This document shows, piece by piece, positions 7,922 to 17,917 of a DNA stretch of 64,000 nt. A model generated the notes under the pieces. It made no database searches, was not told the origin of the DNA, and saw only the letters and a program-made list of their open reading frames with translations. Numbering within the stretch: the stretch's first letter is position 1; every line of letters begins with the position of its first letter. Position numbers and translations under genes: made by a program. This DNA is from Keguizhuia sedimenti (lineage in GTDB: Bacteria > Pseudomonadota > Gammaproteobacteria > Burkholderiales > Burkholderiaceae_D): NCBI GenBank assembly GCA_030715135.1, contig JAUYVH010000002.1, forward strand, positions 434,001 through 498,000. Direction: 5' to 3'.

Positions 7922-8272
7922 AGTATTAAATTGCAATCAGTAAATAGACCTGTGGAAAAATAAGCGCTGCCAAATACCGGAAAATTTCGTCGATTCAAAC
8001 TGATTCAGACAAGAACGCTGATGCATTTTCGCATAGTTTTCTGCGGCCTTGTTCTGAAACAACGTAGCTATTAGCTGAGATTACAGATAGAGATGCGCAA
8101 TATTTGTTCTTTTTTCCTGTTAAATTCGCATCGTCCCTTGACAGATTCTTCTTGGACTTGGCGCAATGAAACAAACTTGCCCTTCCGAAAATATGGTTCC
8201 ATGATACAAGCAACAAATTAAATCGAATAAAATGGTTTTATTGCTTCTTTCCCATACAACCTTATTCCCTGC
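7922..8272. other. Divergent intergenic region
   Basis: AT-rich spacer between the response regulator and the 5'-nucleotidase gene, which point away from each other. It must hold both promoters. I see no strong -35/-10 pair, operator or convincing ORF. Confidence 0.4.
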
Positions 8273-9175
8273 ATGCCCGTCTCATTAGACAATTTGCTTG
8301 TAATCGGCATTTCTTCGCGTGCCTTATTCGATCTGGAAGCGGAAGAAGCCATTTTCCGTACCCAAGGATTGGAAGCCTATCGGCGGCATCAGATAGAAAA
8401 TGAAGCGGAAATTCTGAAACTCGGTTCCGGGTTTGCTCTCGTGCGGGCCTTATTGAAGCTGAATGCCTTGACGCATAATCAGCGCTTCGTGGAAGTGGTG
8501 ATCATGTCTCGCAATTCTTCAGAGACTTCGCTCAGGATCTTCAACTCCATTCGTCATTACGACCTGGACATCACGCGTGCAGCCTTGTCCGGCGGCGCTT
8601 CCCTTGCGCCCTATCTGAAGGCCTTCAATGTCAGCCTGTTTCTGTCCATGCATGAAGATGACGTACAGGCAGCGATCGATTCAGGCGTGGCGGCGGCCCT
8701 GCTTTACCAGAAGCCTGAAAACGCCTTGGAAGAGCTCGATCAGATCAGAATTGCATTTGACGGCGATGCCGTGATCTTTTCGGACGAATCGGAACGGATC
8801 TTCCAGACTCAGGGCATCGAAGCATTTGAAGACCATGAGCGCGAAAATGCGTTGAAGCCCTTACCCGAGGGACCCTTCGCCAGATTATTGAAGGCGCTTT
8901 CGTATATACAAAAAAGTTTCAAGCCGGAAGACGGATTCAAGCCGCCCATCCGTACAGCCCTAGTGACCGCGCGCTCCTCTCCGGCACATGAAAGGGTCAT
9001 ACGGACCCTGCGCGCATGGGATGTGGCAATCGACGAGACTTTCTTTATGGGAGGCGTCGCAAAATCGGCTGTACTGTCAGCATTCAAGCCGCATATTTTC
9101 TTCGACGACCAGCACGGTCACTGCGAACGGGCGGCGAGTCTGGTTCAAACCGGACGCGTGCCCTTGCGCCGTTAA
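8273..9175 (+). CDS. 5'-nucleotidase (PF06189 type)
   Basis: A 300-residue cytosolic protein of the family that includes eukaryotic cN-I. It should hydrolyse nucleoside 5'-monophosphates such as AMP. Features are VIGISSRALFDLEAEEAIF near the N-terminus, NSSETSLRIFNSIRHYDLDI, and a haloacid-dehalogenase-like block AFDGDAVIFSDESE. Near the C-terminus are RTALVTARSSPAHERVIRTLRAW and KPHIFFDDQ, which carry the conserved Arg and Asp pairs. The ATG at 8273 has no clear Shine-Dalgarno. Its TAA overlaps an in-frame ATG of the downstream DUF488 frame, so the two genes may be coupled. Confidence 0.85.
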   Translation: MPVSLDNLLVIGISSRALFDLEAEEAIFRTQGLEAYRRHQIENEAEILKLGSGFALVRALLKLNALTHNQRFVEVVIMSRNSSETSLRIFNSIRHYDLDITRAALSGGASLAPYLKAFNVSLFLSMHEDDVQAAIDSGVAAALLYQKPENALEELDQIRIAFDGDAVIFSDESERIFQTQGIEAFEDHERENALKPLPEGPFARLLKALSYIQKSFKPEDGFKPPIRTALVTARSSPAHERVIRTLRAWDVAIDETFFMGGVAKSAVLSAFKPHIFFDDQHGHCERAASLVQTGRVPLRR

Positions 9176-9204
9176 TGGATGCTTTAACGGAGGGAATGGA
9201 TCGA

Positions 9205-9594
9205 ATGGCCATCCGCATCATTCAGCTTGGCAGTCCCCGAACACCTGATGAAGGGCTGCGGCTCGGCACGGTACGCCGCCCTCCCCGCGGCGTGCGCAAG
9301 AGCGACTTTGCCAGAAAAAATTTTTACGATGTCTGGCTGCCGATTCTCTCGCCTAGCCCGGAATTGCTCAAGGAATGGCAAGCAGCCGGCAATGACGCAG
9401 ATTTCTCCGGTTTCAAAAGAAAATTCCGCCGCGAAATGCTGGCATCCGACGCAAGCAAAGTGCTGGACCTGCTTGCCGCCCTGTCACATCAGACTGGGTT
9501 TGCGCTTGGTTGCTACTGCAAGGATGAAACAACCTGCCATCGTTCGGTATTGCGTGAACTGCTTGATGAGCGGGGCGCTGACATCGCTCCCTGA
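9205..9594 (+). CDS. DUF488 family protein
   Basis: About 129 residues. The DUF488 pattern is clear: IIQLGSPRTPDEGLRLGTVRRPPRGV at the start, YDVWLPILSPSPELLKEW, and a C-terminal GCYCKDETTCHRSVLRELL with a Cys/His cluster. The function is unknown. The start is uncertain. ATG at 9205 lies 11 bases after GGAGG, ATG at 9196 only two bases after it, and ATG at 9175 overlaps the upstream stop codon. It forms a two-gene unit with the 5'-nucleotidase gene. Confidence 0.8.
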   Translation: MAIRIIQLGSPRTPDEGLRLGTVRRPPRGVRKSDFARKNFYDVWLPILSPSPELLKEWQAAGNDADFSGFKRKFRREMLASDASKVLDLLAALSHQTGFALGCYCKDETTCHRSVLRELLDERGADIAP

Positions 9595-9662
9595 GCGGGC
9601 ATCGGAATCGCAAGGCGACTCCGATAGTGAAGACTACTGTGAACTTGTTGAAGCGGGAATAC

Positions 9663-9693
9663 GCTGATTAATCCTTTGATTAATCAGCATTTA
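9663..9693. terminator. Bidirectional intrinsic terminator
   Basis: GCTGATTAATC at 9663-9673 pairs perfectly with GATTAATCAGC at 9678-9688 around CTTT, followed by ATTTATT. It lies between the convergent DUF488 and malic enzyme genes and can serve both. Confidence 0.75.
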
Positions 9694-12015
9694 TTAATCC
9701 GCCAGTTGTTCGGAAACCGCTTTCACTACGCAAATGGCGGCCATGTTGACGATACGTCGTACCGTGGCTGACGGAGTAAGGATCTGCACAGGTTTGGCGC
9801 AACCCAGGAGAATCGGACCGATTGCGATACCGTTTCCGGCGGCGCTTTTCAGCAGGTTATAGGAAATATTGGCTGCTTCGATATTCGGCAGGACCAGTAA
9901 ATTCGCATCGTGCTTCAAGGGCGAATCCGGCATTGCTGAGTGGCGCAGTTTTGCGTCAAGCGCGATATCGCCATGCATTTCACCATCGACCTCAAGATCG
10001 GGCGCTCTTTCCTTCAGCAAGGCGAGGGCATCGCGCATCTTGCGTGCCGACTCGCTGTTGCTGGAGCCGAAGTTGGAGTGCGATATCAGTGCGACATACG
10101 GCGTGATGCCCAGGTGCCGCAATTCAGCAGCGGCCAAAATCGTCATGTCCGCGATCTGTTCGGCAGTGGGATTCTCATTCACATGCGTGTCGAGCAGCAT
10201 AAGCTGCCGGTCGGGCAGAATGAGGACATTCATCGCCGCATAAATATTCGCGCCCTGCTTTCTTCCTATTACCTGGTCCACATAGCGCAAATGCAAATCG
10301 GTAGTACCGAAGGTGCCGCAGATCATGCCGTCGGCATCACCCTTGTGGATCGCCATTGAGCCAATCAGGGTATGGCGACGGCGCATCTCGAGTCGCGCAT
10401 ACTGTTCCGACACGCCCTTGCGTATCGTCATGCGTAGATAGGTTTGCCAATAATCGCGATAGCGCTCGTCGTATTCCGGGTTGATGACTTCAAAATCAAT
10501 GCCCGGGCGCAGGCGCAGGCCGAAGCGCTTGATCCGCTGTTCCAGCACCGCCGGACGCCCGATCAGGATGGGCTTGGCGAGCGATTCGTCGATCACGACC
10601 TGCACGGCGCGCAGCACGCGTTCTTCCTCGCCTTCTGCGAACACGATGCGCTTCCTGGACATCGGCGCTTTTTTCGCCAGCGCAAAGAGCGGCTTCATGA
10701 AACCACCGCTGCGATAGACGAATTGCTCGAGTCCGGCAATATAGGCATCCATGTCCTTGATGGGACGTAGCGCGACGCCGCACTTTTCAGCCGCTTTCGC
10801 TACCGCACAAGCAATCTTGATGACCAGGCGCGGATCGAAGGGTCTCGGGATGATGTAGTCCGGACCGAAAGAAAGATTATCGATCCCATAAGTAGTCGCA
10901 ACGATATCGGAAGGTTCCGCCTGCGCCAGTTCCGCAATTGCATTCACGGCGGCGATTTCCATTTCGCGCGTGATGGTCGTGGCGCCGCAATCGAGCGCAC
11001 CGCGGAAAATATAGGGAAAGCACAAGACGTTATTGACCTGATTGGGATAATCCGATCGCCCGGTAGCCATCACGACGTCGTCACGGACCGCACGCACTTC
11101 TTCCGGCAGAATTTCCGGCGTTGGATTAGCCAGTGCCAGGATAACCGGACGCGGTGCCATCTGCTTCACCATTTCAGGTTTGAGGACACCGCCGGCGGAC
11201 AAACCGAGAAATAAGTCTGCGCCGGGCATCACATCGGCCAAGGTGCGGGCACTGGTATCCTGCGCGAAGCGCTCCTTGTCCGGATCCATCAATTCCTTGC
11301 GCCCCTTGTATACGACGCCGGCCAGATCCGTGACAAAAATATTCTGTTGCGGAAAGCCAAGATCGAGCATCAGTTCCAGGCAAGCCAGCGCTGCCGCGCC
11401 CGCTCCGCTGACAACCAGTTTACAGTTCTTGATATCCTTGCCGACGACTTTCAGGCCGTTGAGTATGGCTGCGGCGACGATGATTGCGGTGCCGTGCTGA
11501 TCGTCATGAAAGACCGGAATCTTCATTTTTTCGCGCAGCTTGCGCTCGATGTAGAAACACTCCGGCGCCTTGATGTCTTCCAGATTAATGCCGCCAAAAG
11601 TTGGTTCGAGCGCGGCGATGACATCGCACAATTTGTCAGGGTCGTTCTCATTCACTTCGATATCAAACACATCGATACCAGCAAATTTCTTGAACAGCAC
11701 GGCCTTCCCTTCCATGACCGGCTTTGCTGCCAGGGGCCCGATATTGCCCAGACCCAGAACTGCCGTTCCATTGGTGATGACGGCAACGAGATTGCTGCGG
11801 CCCGTGAACCGGAATGCCTTGCTCGGATCGGCGGCGATTTCTTCACATGCAGCTGCGACACCCGGCGTATAAGCGAGCGACAGGTCGCGCTGATTCACCA
11901 ATTGCTTGGTCGGCGTGACGCTGATTTTGCCGGGTTGAGGGAATTCGTGATACTCCAGGGCTGCTTGACGCAGTTGCTGACGCAGCTCTTCCGAGGTGGT
12001 TTCTGTGGGTTTCAT
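9694..12015 (-). CDS. maeB: NADP-dependent malic enzyme (MaeB type)
   Basis: 773 residues, the full two-domain MaeB size. It converts malate to pyruvate, CO2 and NADPH. The N-terminal malic domain has the [18 protein letters not shown] and HDDQHGTAI metal and substrate motifs. The Rossmann domain shows [13 protein letters not shown]. From about residue 430 the C-terminal part is phosphotransacetylase-like ([17 protein letters not shown], ending [15 protein letters not shown]). In MaeB this part is regulatory rather than a transacetylase. It is monocistronic, with a terminator at its 3' end. Confidence 0.95.
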   Translation of the reverse strand: MKPTETTSEELRQQLRQAALEYHEFPQPGKISVTPTKQLVNQRDLSLAYTPGVAAACEEIAADPSKAFRFTGRSNLVAVITNGTAVLGLGNIGPLAAKPVMEGKAVLFKKFAGIDVFDIEVNENDPDKLCDVIAALEPTFGGINLEDIKAPECFYIERKLREKMKIPVFHDDQHGTAIIVAAAILNGLKVVGKDIKNCKLVVSGAGAAALACLELMLDLGFPQQNIFVTDLAGVVYKGRKELMDPDKERFAQDTSARTLADVMPGADLFLGLSAGGVLKPEMVKQMAPRPVILALANPTPEILPEEVRAVRDDVVMATGRSDYPNQVNNVLCFPYIFRGALDCGATTITREMEIAAVNAIAELAQAEPSDIVATTYGIDNLSFGPDYIIPRPFDPRLVIKIACAVAKAAEKCGVALRPIKDMDAYIAGLEQFVYRSGGFMKPLFALAKKAPMSRKRIVFAEGEEERVLRAVQVVIDESLAKPILIGRPAVLEQRIKRFGLRLRPGIDFEVINPEYDERYRDYWQTYLRMTIRKGVSEQYARLEMRRRHTLIGSMAIHKGDADGMICGTFGTTDLHLRYVDQVIGRKQGANIYAAMNVLILPDRQLMLLDTHVNENPTAEQIADMTILAAAELRHLGITPYVALISHSNFGSSNSESARKMRDALALLKERAPDLEVDGEMHGDIALDAKLRHSAMPDSPLKHDANLLVLPNIEAANISYNLLKSAAGNGIAIGPILLGCAKPVQILTPSATVRRIVNMAAICVVKAVSEQLAD

Positions 12016-12428
12016 GGCGCTGCTTTATGAGATCGTTGCATTGGTCGATGATGCAAAGATTTTAACAGAGGGAAAACGATGCAAATGATAGGTATTTATA
12101 CGGATATGCTTTCAATATAGCAGCAGATTGTGTGCACAAACTCAAAAAATCAAGGCTTGTGAAATCACAAGGAATTCTCATTTTCCGGATATGTTGACCC
12201 TGCATTTCCTTCAAGCGCTGCCATTTCACCATGGAAAATCTCACAACGGTTTAACCACTTTAACGCAAGCATTCAATTTCCAAGATAATGGCGGAGCTGA
12301 GCAGGCGTACCAAGCTTGTGATGTGGATGCTGTTTCCCGCATTGGCGCACGGAATGCCAGCAATGAGAGCGATACATTCGCAGCAAAAATATCCAGCTGA
12401 TTCAAGAAAAATCATAGAAAGAAGATAT
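12016..12428. other. Divergent intergenic region
   Basis: Spacer between maeB (minus) and rubredoxin (plus), AT-rich near 12060-12300. No protein-like frame with a ribosome binding site was found. Promoters of both neighbours should be here. Confidence 0.4.
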
Positions 12429-12593
12429 ATGAAGACTTACCAATGCCTCATATGCGGATTTGTTTATGACGAGGCCGCAGGTTTGCCGGAAGACGGCATC
12501 GCACCAGGAACAAAATGGGGTGACATCCCGGCAAATTGGGAATGCCCGGAATGCGGCATCGCGAAGAGCGATTTCGAGATGGTAGAGATTTAA
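12429..12593 (+). CDS. Rubredoxin
   Basis: 54 residues, the normal size of a one-iron rubredoxin. Four cysteines in two C-x2-C knuckles ([20 protein letters not shown] and [13 protein letters not shown]) bind the iron. It is a small soluble electron carrier. The ATG at 12429 is the natural start of the domain; upstream in-frame codons add a non-homologous tail. The rubredoxin reductase gene starts 81 bases downstream, and together they make an NAD(P)H-to-rubredoxin chain. No alkane hydroxylase or oxygen reductase partner is in the window. Confidence 0.95.
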   Translation: MKTYQCLICGFVYDEAAGLPEDGIAPGTKWGDIPANWECPECGIAKSDFEMVEI

Positions 12594-12674
12594 TGCGGCA
12601 TAATGGCGCCTGTATAAAGTTGCCGAACAAAAGCAACTTTTCATGCCAATATCAAATTATCGATAAGGATCATT

Positions 12675-13886
12675 ATGCAGCCCATCATCATCATCGGCGC
12701 CGGCTTGGCCGGCTATACCGTCGCACGCGAAGTACGTAAACTGGACAAGGAGATCCCGCTCACTATCATCACGTCGTGCGGCGGCGGATTCTATTCCAAG
12801 CCGATGCTGTCCAACGCATTTGCCAAGAATCAGCAGGCCGCGCAGCTTGTTACCCAAAGCGCCGTGCAGATGGCGGCACAACTCAATGCGACGGTGGCTG
12901 CAGACACGCATGTTCAAAGCATCGACACGGCCGGAAAACAAATTCACACCGATAAAGGCGTGTTCGCATACGGCAAGCTTGTGATTGCCTCCGGTGCGCA
13001 GCCCATCAGGATCCCGATCGAAGGCGACGCTGCCCATCAGGTGATTTCAATCAACCATGTAGAGGATTATGCGGTTTTCCGGTCGCGCATTGATCAGGCT
13101 GCGGTCGGCCGGCCTGCCAGGGTTACGATCCTTGGCGCCGGATTGATCGGATGCGAATTTGCAGACGACCTGGCTGGAACCGGCCATGCCGTGACGCTGA
13201 TTGATCCGAACCCGTTGCCGCTCGCTGCATTGGCGTCCCCTGCCCTTTCCGAAAAACTGCAATCCGCCCTGAGCGAGCGCGGCGTCACATTCTGCCTGGG
13301 TACAACTGCCTCCAGAGTTGACCATCGTGGCGATGCCTTGCATGTTTCGCTTGCTAACGGCACATCTTTTGAGACGGATATCGTCTTATCCGCAGTTGGC
13401 TTGCGTCCCGACATCCGGCTGGCCCAGGCGGCCCAGCTTCAGACAGGACGAGGCATTCTGGTCGATCAAACCGGCCAGACCAGCGCATCCGACATCTTTG
13501 CGGTCGGCGATTGCGCCGAATATATGGCAGACAATGGAACGACCCAAATCCTGCCTTATGTCGCACCATTGATGACGGCAGCACGTGCGATCGCCCGCAC
13601 ACTGACGGGGCAAGTTACGCAGATCGATTTGCAGCCGGCTCCTGTACTGGTAAAAACTCCATCCTGCCCCCTCGCACTGATCCCGCCGCCTGTCGCATTG
13701 GCCAAAACCGGGCATTGGGAAACCCAGATCCAGATAGAGAACGGCCGAATAATCAGCCGCTATTACGATGCGCAAGGAATCATGCGCGGATTCGGCGTTA
13801 CGCCACATGATGCAGCGGTGCGCCAGGCACTGCTGAATGAATTGGGCAGCACTAGGCCAGTCAGCGCCGCTTCCCAGGCAAGTTAG
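12675..13886 (+). CDS. Rubredoxin-NAD(+) reductase, FAD-dependent
   Basis: 403 residues of the pyridine nucleotide-disulfide oxidoreductase class. FAD-binding IIGAGLAGYTVAREVRK is at the N-terminus, the NAD(P) site GAGLIGCEFADDL near residue 155, and the second FAD motif IFAVGDCAEY near residue 275. The N-terminal CGGGFYSKPMLSNA stretch is typical of rubredoxin and ferredoxin reductases. The gene directly follows rubredoxin in the same direction, which supports electron transfer from NADH to rubredoxin. A G-C hairpin follows the stop. Confidence 0.88.
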   Translation: MQPIIIIGAGLAGYTVAREVRKLDKEIPLTIITSCGGGFYSKPMLSNAFAKNQQAAQLVTQSAVQMAAQLNATVAADTHVQSIDTAGKQIHTDKGVFAYGKLVIASGAQPIRIPIEGDAAHQVISINHVEDYAVFRSRIDQAAVGRPARVTILGAGLIGCEFADDLAGTGHAVTLIDPNPLPLAALASPALSEKLQSALSERGVTFCLGTTASRVDHRGDALHVSLANGTSFETDIVLSAVGLRPDIRLAQAAQLQTGRGILVDQTGQTSASDIFAVGDCAEYMADNGTTQILPYVAPLMTAARAIARTLTGQVTQIDLQPAPVLVKTPSCPLALIPPPVALAKTGHWETQIQIENGRIISRYYDAQGIMRGFGVTPHDAAVRQALLNELGSTRPVSAASQAS

Positions 13887-13892
13887 CACTGT

Positions 13893-13919
13893 GAAAGCCC
13901 GGTGTGCGGCCGGGCTTTC
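13893..13919 (+). terminator. Terminator-like hairpin after rubredoxin reductase
   Basis: GAAAGCCCGG at 13893-13902 pairs with CCGGGCTTTC at 13910-13919 around a seven-base loop. The T-tract is short, so termination may be partial before thiL. Confidence 0.6.
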
Positions 13920-13966
13920 GTATTGAACAAGGTCCATCACTTGCGGCAATTCGGTACAATCGCGGG

Positions 13967-14935
13967 ATGGTTTCCGAATTCGATCTCATCGCACGTTATT
14001 TTACGCGTCCACTACGAGCAAACAGTCCGACCAGCCTTGGCATTGGTGACGATTGCGCATTGCTGACTCCTTCGCCCGGCATGCAGCTCGCCATTTCCTG
14101 CGACATGCTGGTAGAAGGACGACATTTTTTCCCCGGAGCGGATGCAGCCAGGCTGGGACACAAGTCCCTGGCCGTCAATCTGTCCGATCTTGGCGCAATG
14201 GGCGCGAAACCGGTCGCCTTTACCTTGGCGCTGTCGCTGCCGCAGGTTCAACCGGATTGGCTGGCGGCGTTCTCCGAAGGCTTGTTCAGCTTGGCGGATG
14301 AACATGCGTGTGAACTGATCGGCGGCGACACAACCAAGGGGCCGCTCAATATCTGCATCACGGTGTTCGGCGAGGTGCCGGCCGCGCTTGCCCTGCGCCG
14401 CGACGCAGCCAAGGCAGGCGACGACATCTGGGTCTCCGGCACCTTGGGCGATGCGCGCTTGGCGCTAGCCGCCTGTAACAAGGAATTGGTGCTCGATTCT
14501 GCGGAATTCACAGCCGCGTCGCTGCGCCTGGACCAGCCTGCTCCGCGCGTTGCACTGGGCAATGCCTTGCGCGGCATTGCTCATGCGGCGATTGATGTCT
14601 CCGACGGATTGATCGGCGATCTGGGACATATCCTGAAACGGTCCGGCGTCGGCGCGGTATTGAATGTAGACGCCTTGCCGGTCGGCACAGCACTTTCAAA
14701 ACAGACGCAGGACCTGCGCCGTCGCTTTGCGCTGGCGGGCGGCGACGATTACGAATTGTGTTTTATCGCGCCTGCAGCGCGCCGCATGGATGTGGAAGCA
14801 GCCGCGCAAAAGTCATGCACGCAGGTCACGCGCGTGGGCAGCATCACCGGCCAGACGGGAATGAAATTGGTGGACGCTGCTGGCCAGCCGCTCGAGCTGT
14901 CCGTTTCTTCCTTCGATCACTTCGCCGCATCATGA
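13967..14935 (+). CDS. thiL: Thiamine-monophosphate kinase
   Basis: 322 residues. It phosphorylates thiamine monophosphate to thiamine diphosphate, the last step of the pathway. Family motifs are EFDLIARYF, GIGDDCALL with metal-binding Asp residues, SCDMLVEGRHF, NLSDLGAMGAKP, GGDTTKGP and IDVSDGLIGDLGHIL. The start at 13967 matches the family N-terminus; upstream codons overlap the preceding hairpin. Its stop overlaps the pgpA start (ATGA), so the two are translationally coupled. No TPP riboswitch was seen upstream. Confidence 0.95.
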   Translation: MVSEFDLIARYFTRPLRANSPTSLGIGDDCALLTPSPGMQLAISCDMLVEGRHFFPGADAARLGHKSLAVNLSDLGAMGAKPVAFTLALSLPQVQPDWLAAFSEGLFSLADEHACELIGGDTTKGPLNICITVFGEVPAALALRRDAAKAGDDIWVSGTLGDARLALAACNKELVLDSAEFTAASLRLDQPAPRVALGNALRGIAHAAIDVSDGLIGDLGHILKRSGVGAVLNVDALPVGTALSKQTQDLRRRFALAGGDDYELCFIAPAARRMDVEAAAQKSCTQVTRVGSITGQTGMKLVDAAGQPLELSVSSFDHFAAS

Positions 14936-15456
14936 CCCCGCTCCAATCGAGTCAGGCGCCGTATATCACCAAGCCTTCGGCGCGCTTCATGCTGACGCAT
15001 CCGGCGCACTGGATTGCACAGGGCTTCGGCAGCGGACTGTCGCCGATTTTGCCGGGGACCTTCGGCACCTTGCTTGGCTGGCTTTCCTATGTGGTCTTTA
15101 CACTGCGCTGGCCGGACCTTTTTACGCCCTTGCATTGGGCCGGCATCATCGTCGCCGGGTTTCTGCTTGGCGTCTGGTCTTGCTCGAAGACCGGCAGGGA
15201 TCTGGGCATCTCAGATCACGGCAGCATGGTCTGGGATGAAATCATCGCATTCTGGCTGGTATTGATATTCGTCATGCCGGCGGGATTCTGGACACAGTTC
15301 TGCGCCTTCATTCTGTTCCGCGTTTTCGATATGGCAAAGCCTGCTCCGGTCGGTTATGTGGATAAACACCTGAAAGGCGGCTTTGGCGTGATGGCAGACG
15401 ATATCATTGCCGCCTTCTATACTTTGCTGAGTTTTGCAGTCTGGCGCGCCATCTGA
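14932..15456 (+). CDS. pgpA: Phosphatidylglycerophosphatase A
   Basis: 174 residues. It removes phosphate from phosphatidylglycerophosphate to make phosphatidylglycerol in the inner membrane. The PgpA signature GFGSGLSPILPGTFGTLLGW is present, as is DHGSMVWDEIIAFWLVL with the conserved Asp-Glu. Three or four membrane segments are visible. The ATG overlaps the thiL stop, a pairing common in proteobacteria. pncC follows 57 bases later in the same direction. Confidence 0.93.
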   Translation: MTPLQSSQAPYITKPSARFMLTHPAHWIAQGFGSGLSPILPGTFGTLLGWLSYVVFTLRWPDLFTPLHWAGIIVAGFLLGVWSCSKTGRDLGISDHGSMVWDEIIAFWLVLIFVMPAGFWTQFCAFILFRVFDMAKPAPVGYVDKHLKGGFGVMADDIIAAFYTLLSFAVWRAI

Positions 15457-15513
15457 ACTGCGCGTATCGTTTTGCATTCGCATCCACTCAATTTATCAGC
15501 AGAATGATATGCC

Positions 15514-16008
15514 ATGGATAAAATCATTGAATTAGCCGCTGCCGTCGGCCGAAGCCTGCAGAACCGCAGATTGGTGCTTGCCACTGCCGAATCATGTACC
15601 GGCGGCGGCGTGGCGCAAGCGATCACGGAAATTGCCGGCTCGTCCGAATGGTTCGACTGCGGCTTTGTGACCTATTCCAACGCATCCAAGACGGCATTGC
15701 TCAAGGTACCCGCGGCAATCCTTTCCGCTCATGGCGCGGTAAGCGAAGAAACGGCTGCATCCATGGCAAGCGGCGCCTTGAAAAACAGCAGTGCCCAGGT
15801 AGCGGTCTCAACGACCGGTATAGCCGGACCCGGGGGAGCGGTCCCCGGCAAACCCGTGGGCACCGTATGTTTTGGCTGGGCGATCGGAGATGCTGTCGAA
15901 ACTGAACAAGTGGTATTTTCAGGCGACCGTCATGCGGTGCGCGAGCAGACCGTCATCCATGCATTGCAGGGATTGCTCGACCGGCTGGCGAAGCAGAATC
16001 AGGAATAA
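15514..16008 (+). CDS. pncC: Nicotinamide-nucleotide amidase (CinA C-terminal domain)
   Basis: 164 residues, a stand-alone CinA C-terminal domain of the PncC/YgaD type. It deamidates NMN to nicotinic acid mononucleotide, recycling NMN made by the NAD-dependent ligase. Motifs are LATAESCTGGGVAQAITEIAGSS, GFVTYSNASKTALL, HGAVSEETA and VSTTGIAGPGGAVPGKPVGTVCF. It lacks the N-terminal molybdopterin-like domain of full-length CinA. It is the third gene of the thiL–pgpA–pncC run. Confidence 0.93.
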   Translation: MDKIIELAAAVGRSLQNRRLVLATAESCTGGGVAQAITEIAGSSEWFDCGFVTYSNASKTALLKVPAAILSAHGAVSEETAASMASGALKNSSAQVAVSTTGIAGPGGAVPGKPVGTVCFGWAIGDAVETEQVVFSGDRHAVREQTVIHALQGLLDRLAKQNQE

Positions 16009-16064
16009 TTCCGAATGAGCAGGCTCCCGGTCCCCTTCCGCCATTCATGCTCCGCGCAATGCAC

Positions 16065-16892
16065 CTATGCACGGCGGAACTGATTGATGGCGTCCCGCGT
16101 TTCCAGTGCAACACGCCTGGAAGCCTGCGCAGCACCCTCTGCTGAATTTGCCGGTTTCGCATAGAGAATGGCGCGCGACGAATTGATCATCATGCCCATT
16201 CCGTTGGCGGTGCGCCCCGCCCTGACCGTGGCTTCGATGTCGCCGCCCTGTGCGCCGATGCCGGGCACCAGCAGCGGCATATCGCCGACGATCGCCCTGA
16301 CCTTTGCCAGCTCCTGCGGAAAAGTCGCGCCCACGACCAGGCCGCATTGCCCGTTGGTATTCCATTTTTCGGCGACCAGTTGCGCCACATGCTGGTAAAC
16401 AGGCTTGCCGTCAGCCTGGAGAAATTGCAGATCTGATCCGCCCGGGTTAGATGTCCGGCACAATACGATGGTGCCGCGGTCTTTCCATTCCAGGTAAGGA
16501 GCGACCGAATCGAATCCCATATAGGGATTGACCGTTACGGCATCTGCACCATAACGCTCGAAGGCTTCGCGTGCGTATTGTTCAGCGGTGGCGCCGATGT
16601 CGCCTCGTTTGGCATCCAGAATGACCGGGATATGCGGATATTGTTTTCTCAGATATTCGCAAATTGCTTCCAGCTGCTCTTCAGCGCGCAAGGCCGCGAA
16701 ATAGGCGATTTGCGGCTTGAATGCGCACGCCGCATCGGCGGTGGCATCGATGATTTCCTTGCAGAACAAAAAGATGGCGTCCGGTTTGCCTTGCAGCGCA
16801 GACGGGAAGCGGGTCACGTCGGGATCAAGGCCGACGCACAGCAGAGAATCATGTTGCGTCCAGGCGGAATTAAGCTTTTCAATGAATGTCAC
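16065..16892 (-). CDS. pyrF: Orotidine 5'-phosphate decarboxylase, type 2
   Basis: 275 residues, the longer type 2 PyrF. It converts OMP to UMP in the last step of pyrimidine synthesis. The catalytic block [22 protein letters not shown] carries the Lys-Asp-Asp residues. [13 protein letters not shown] near the start, [14 protein letters not shown], and [17 protein letters not shown] near the phosphate site all fit. It is convergent with pncC and divergent from the DMT exporter gene. Confidence 0.95.
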   Translation of the reverse strand: MTFIEKLNSAWTQHDSLLCVGLDPDVTRFPSALQGKPDAIFLFCKEIIDATADAACAFKPQIAYFAALRAEEQLEAICEYLRKQYPHIPVILDAKRGDIGATAEQYAREAFERYGADAVTVNPYMGFDSVAPYLEWKDRGTIVLCRTSNPGGSDLQFLQADGKPVYQHVAQLVAEKWNTNGQCGLVVGATFPQELAKVRAIVGDMPLLVPGIGAQGGDIEATVRAGRTANGMGMMINSSRAILYAKPANSAEGAAQASRRVALETRDAINQFRRA

Positions 16893-16959
16893 GGTGCGGG
16901 CTTTCGATATTTAGCATGTCACAAATACGCATTGTAACTTGCCATGGTATCGTGCCGAC

Positions 16960-17850
16960 ATGGCTTCGCTTTCCCGTAAGGACTGGATTCTTCTTGCGCT
17001 GCTGACTTTATGCTGGGGAATTAACTGGCCGGTGATGAAAATCGGCGTGCTGGATTTTCCGCCGCTGGCTTTCCGGACTCTGTGCATGGCAGGCAGCTTG
17101 CCTGCAATCTGGCTCGTAGCACGCTTCCAACGCGTTTCGCTCGCCATCCCGCCGGGCCAGCTGAAGTCCGTCATCAAGGTGACGCTGCCGAATATGCTGG
17201 TATGGCATTTCTTCATCATTTACGGCGTCAAGCTCTTGTCTTCCGGGCGCGTTGCCATTCTGGGATACACAATGCCGGTGTGGGCAGTCCTGTTCGGCTT
17301 GCTGTTTTATGGCGAACGTATCAGTCACGTCGCGTGGCTCGGTGTCGGCTGTGCGCTTGCTGGTGCGCTACTGTTGCTGTCGGCTGAAGTCGGAACGATG
17401 GCAGGTCAGCCGCTGGGCAGCGTGCTTGCCTTGATCGCTGCGGCAGGATGGGGCTATGGAACCGTATTGCTAAAAAGAACGCAGATCGACATGCCGACGC
17501 TTGCGCTCACGTTCTGGATGATTGCACTGGCGGCGATTGCGATGCTCGCCGCAACTGTCCTGTTTGAAATCCATCTCTGGCGCCGGCCCACGCCGGCCGA
17601 AACTGCAGCAATTATTTACAACGCCTTAATTGTGTTCGGGTTTGCCCATGTCGTCTGGTTTAAACTGGCGCGCACCTTGCCACCCGTGGCGTCCAGCCTG
17701 TCAGTCATGCTGATTCCGGTGGTTGGTGTATTCTCCGGTGCTTTGCTGCTGGGCGAAACGCCCCATTGGCAGGATTATGCAGCGATGGGTTTGATCCTTA
17801 TCGCCATGAGCAGCGTACTCTTGAAACCTAAAGCATCTGATACTATCTAA
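16960..17850 (+). CDS. EamA/DMT family transporter
   Basis: About 296 residues with ten hydrophobic segments arranged as two EamA repeats (the first starts ILLALLTLCWGINWPVMK, the second LALIAAAGWGYGTVLLKR). The family exports amino acids or other metabolites from the inner membrane; the substrate cannot be read from sequence. ATG at 16960 gives the usual short N-terminus; an ATG at 16939 is an alternative. It is divergent from pyrF. Confidence 0.85.
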   Translation: MASLSRKDWILLALLTLCWGINWPVMKIGVLDFPPLAFRTLCMAGSLPAIWLVARFQRVSLAIPPGQLKSVIKVTLPNMLVWHFFIIYGVKLLSSGRVAILGYTMPVWAVLFGLLFYGERISHVAWLGVGCALAGALLLLSAEVGTMAGQPLGSVLALIAAAGWGYGTVLLKRTQIDMPTLALTFWMIALAAIAMLAATVLFEIHLWRRPTPAETAAIIYNALIVFGFAHVVWFKLARTLPPVASSLSVMLIPVVGVFSGALLLGETPHWQDYAAMGLILIAMSSVLLKPKASDTI

Positions 17851-17917
17851 TTGACAACTTGACCATAAGCATCTTTTATAGCGATTCTTCCCTGATTCTT
17901 CCCTTTAAGGAACCTGT

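Noticed and set aside
9940-10360. Separate phosphotransacetylase gene
   Set aside because: The phosphotransacetylase-like sequence is in frame with the malic enzyme domain, as in all MaeB proteins.
13887-13966. TPP riboswitch before thiL
   Set aside because: The stretch is only 80 bases, holds a simple hairpin and lacks the THI-box CTGAGA string.
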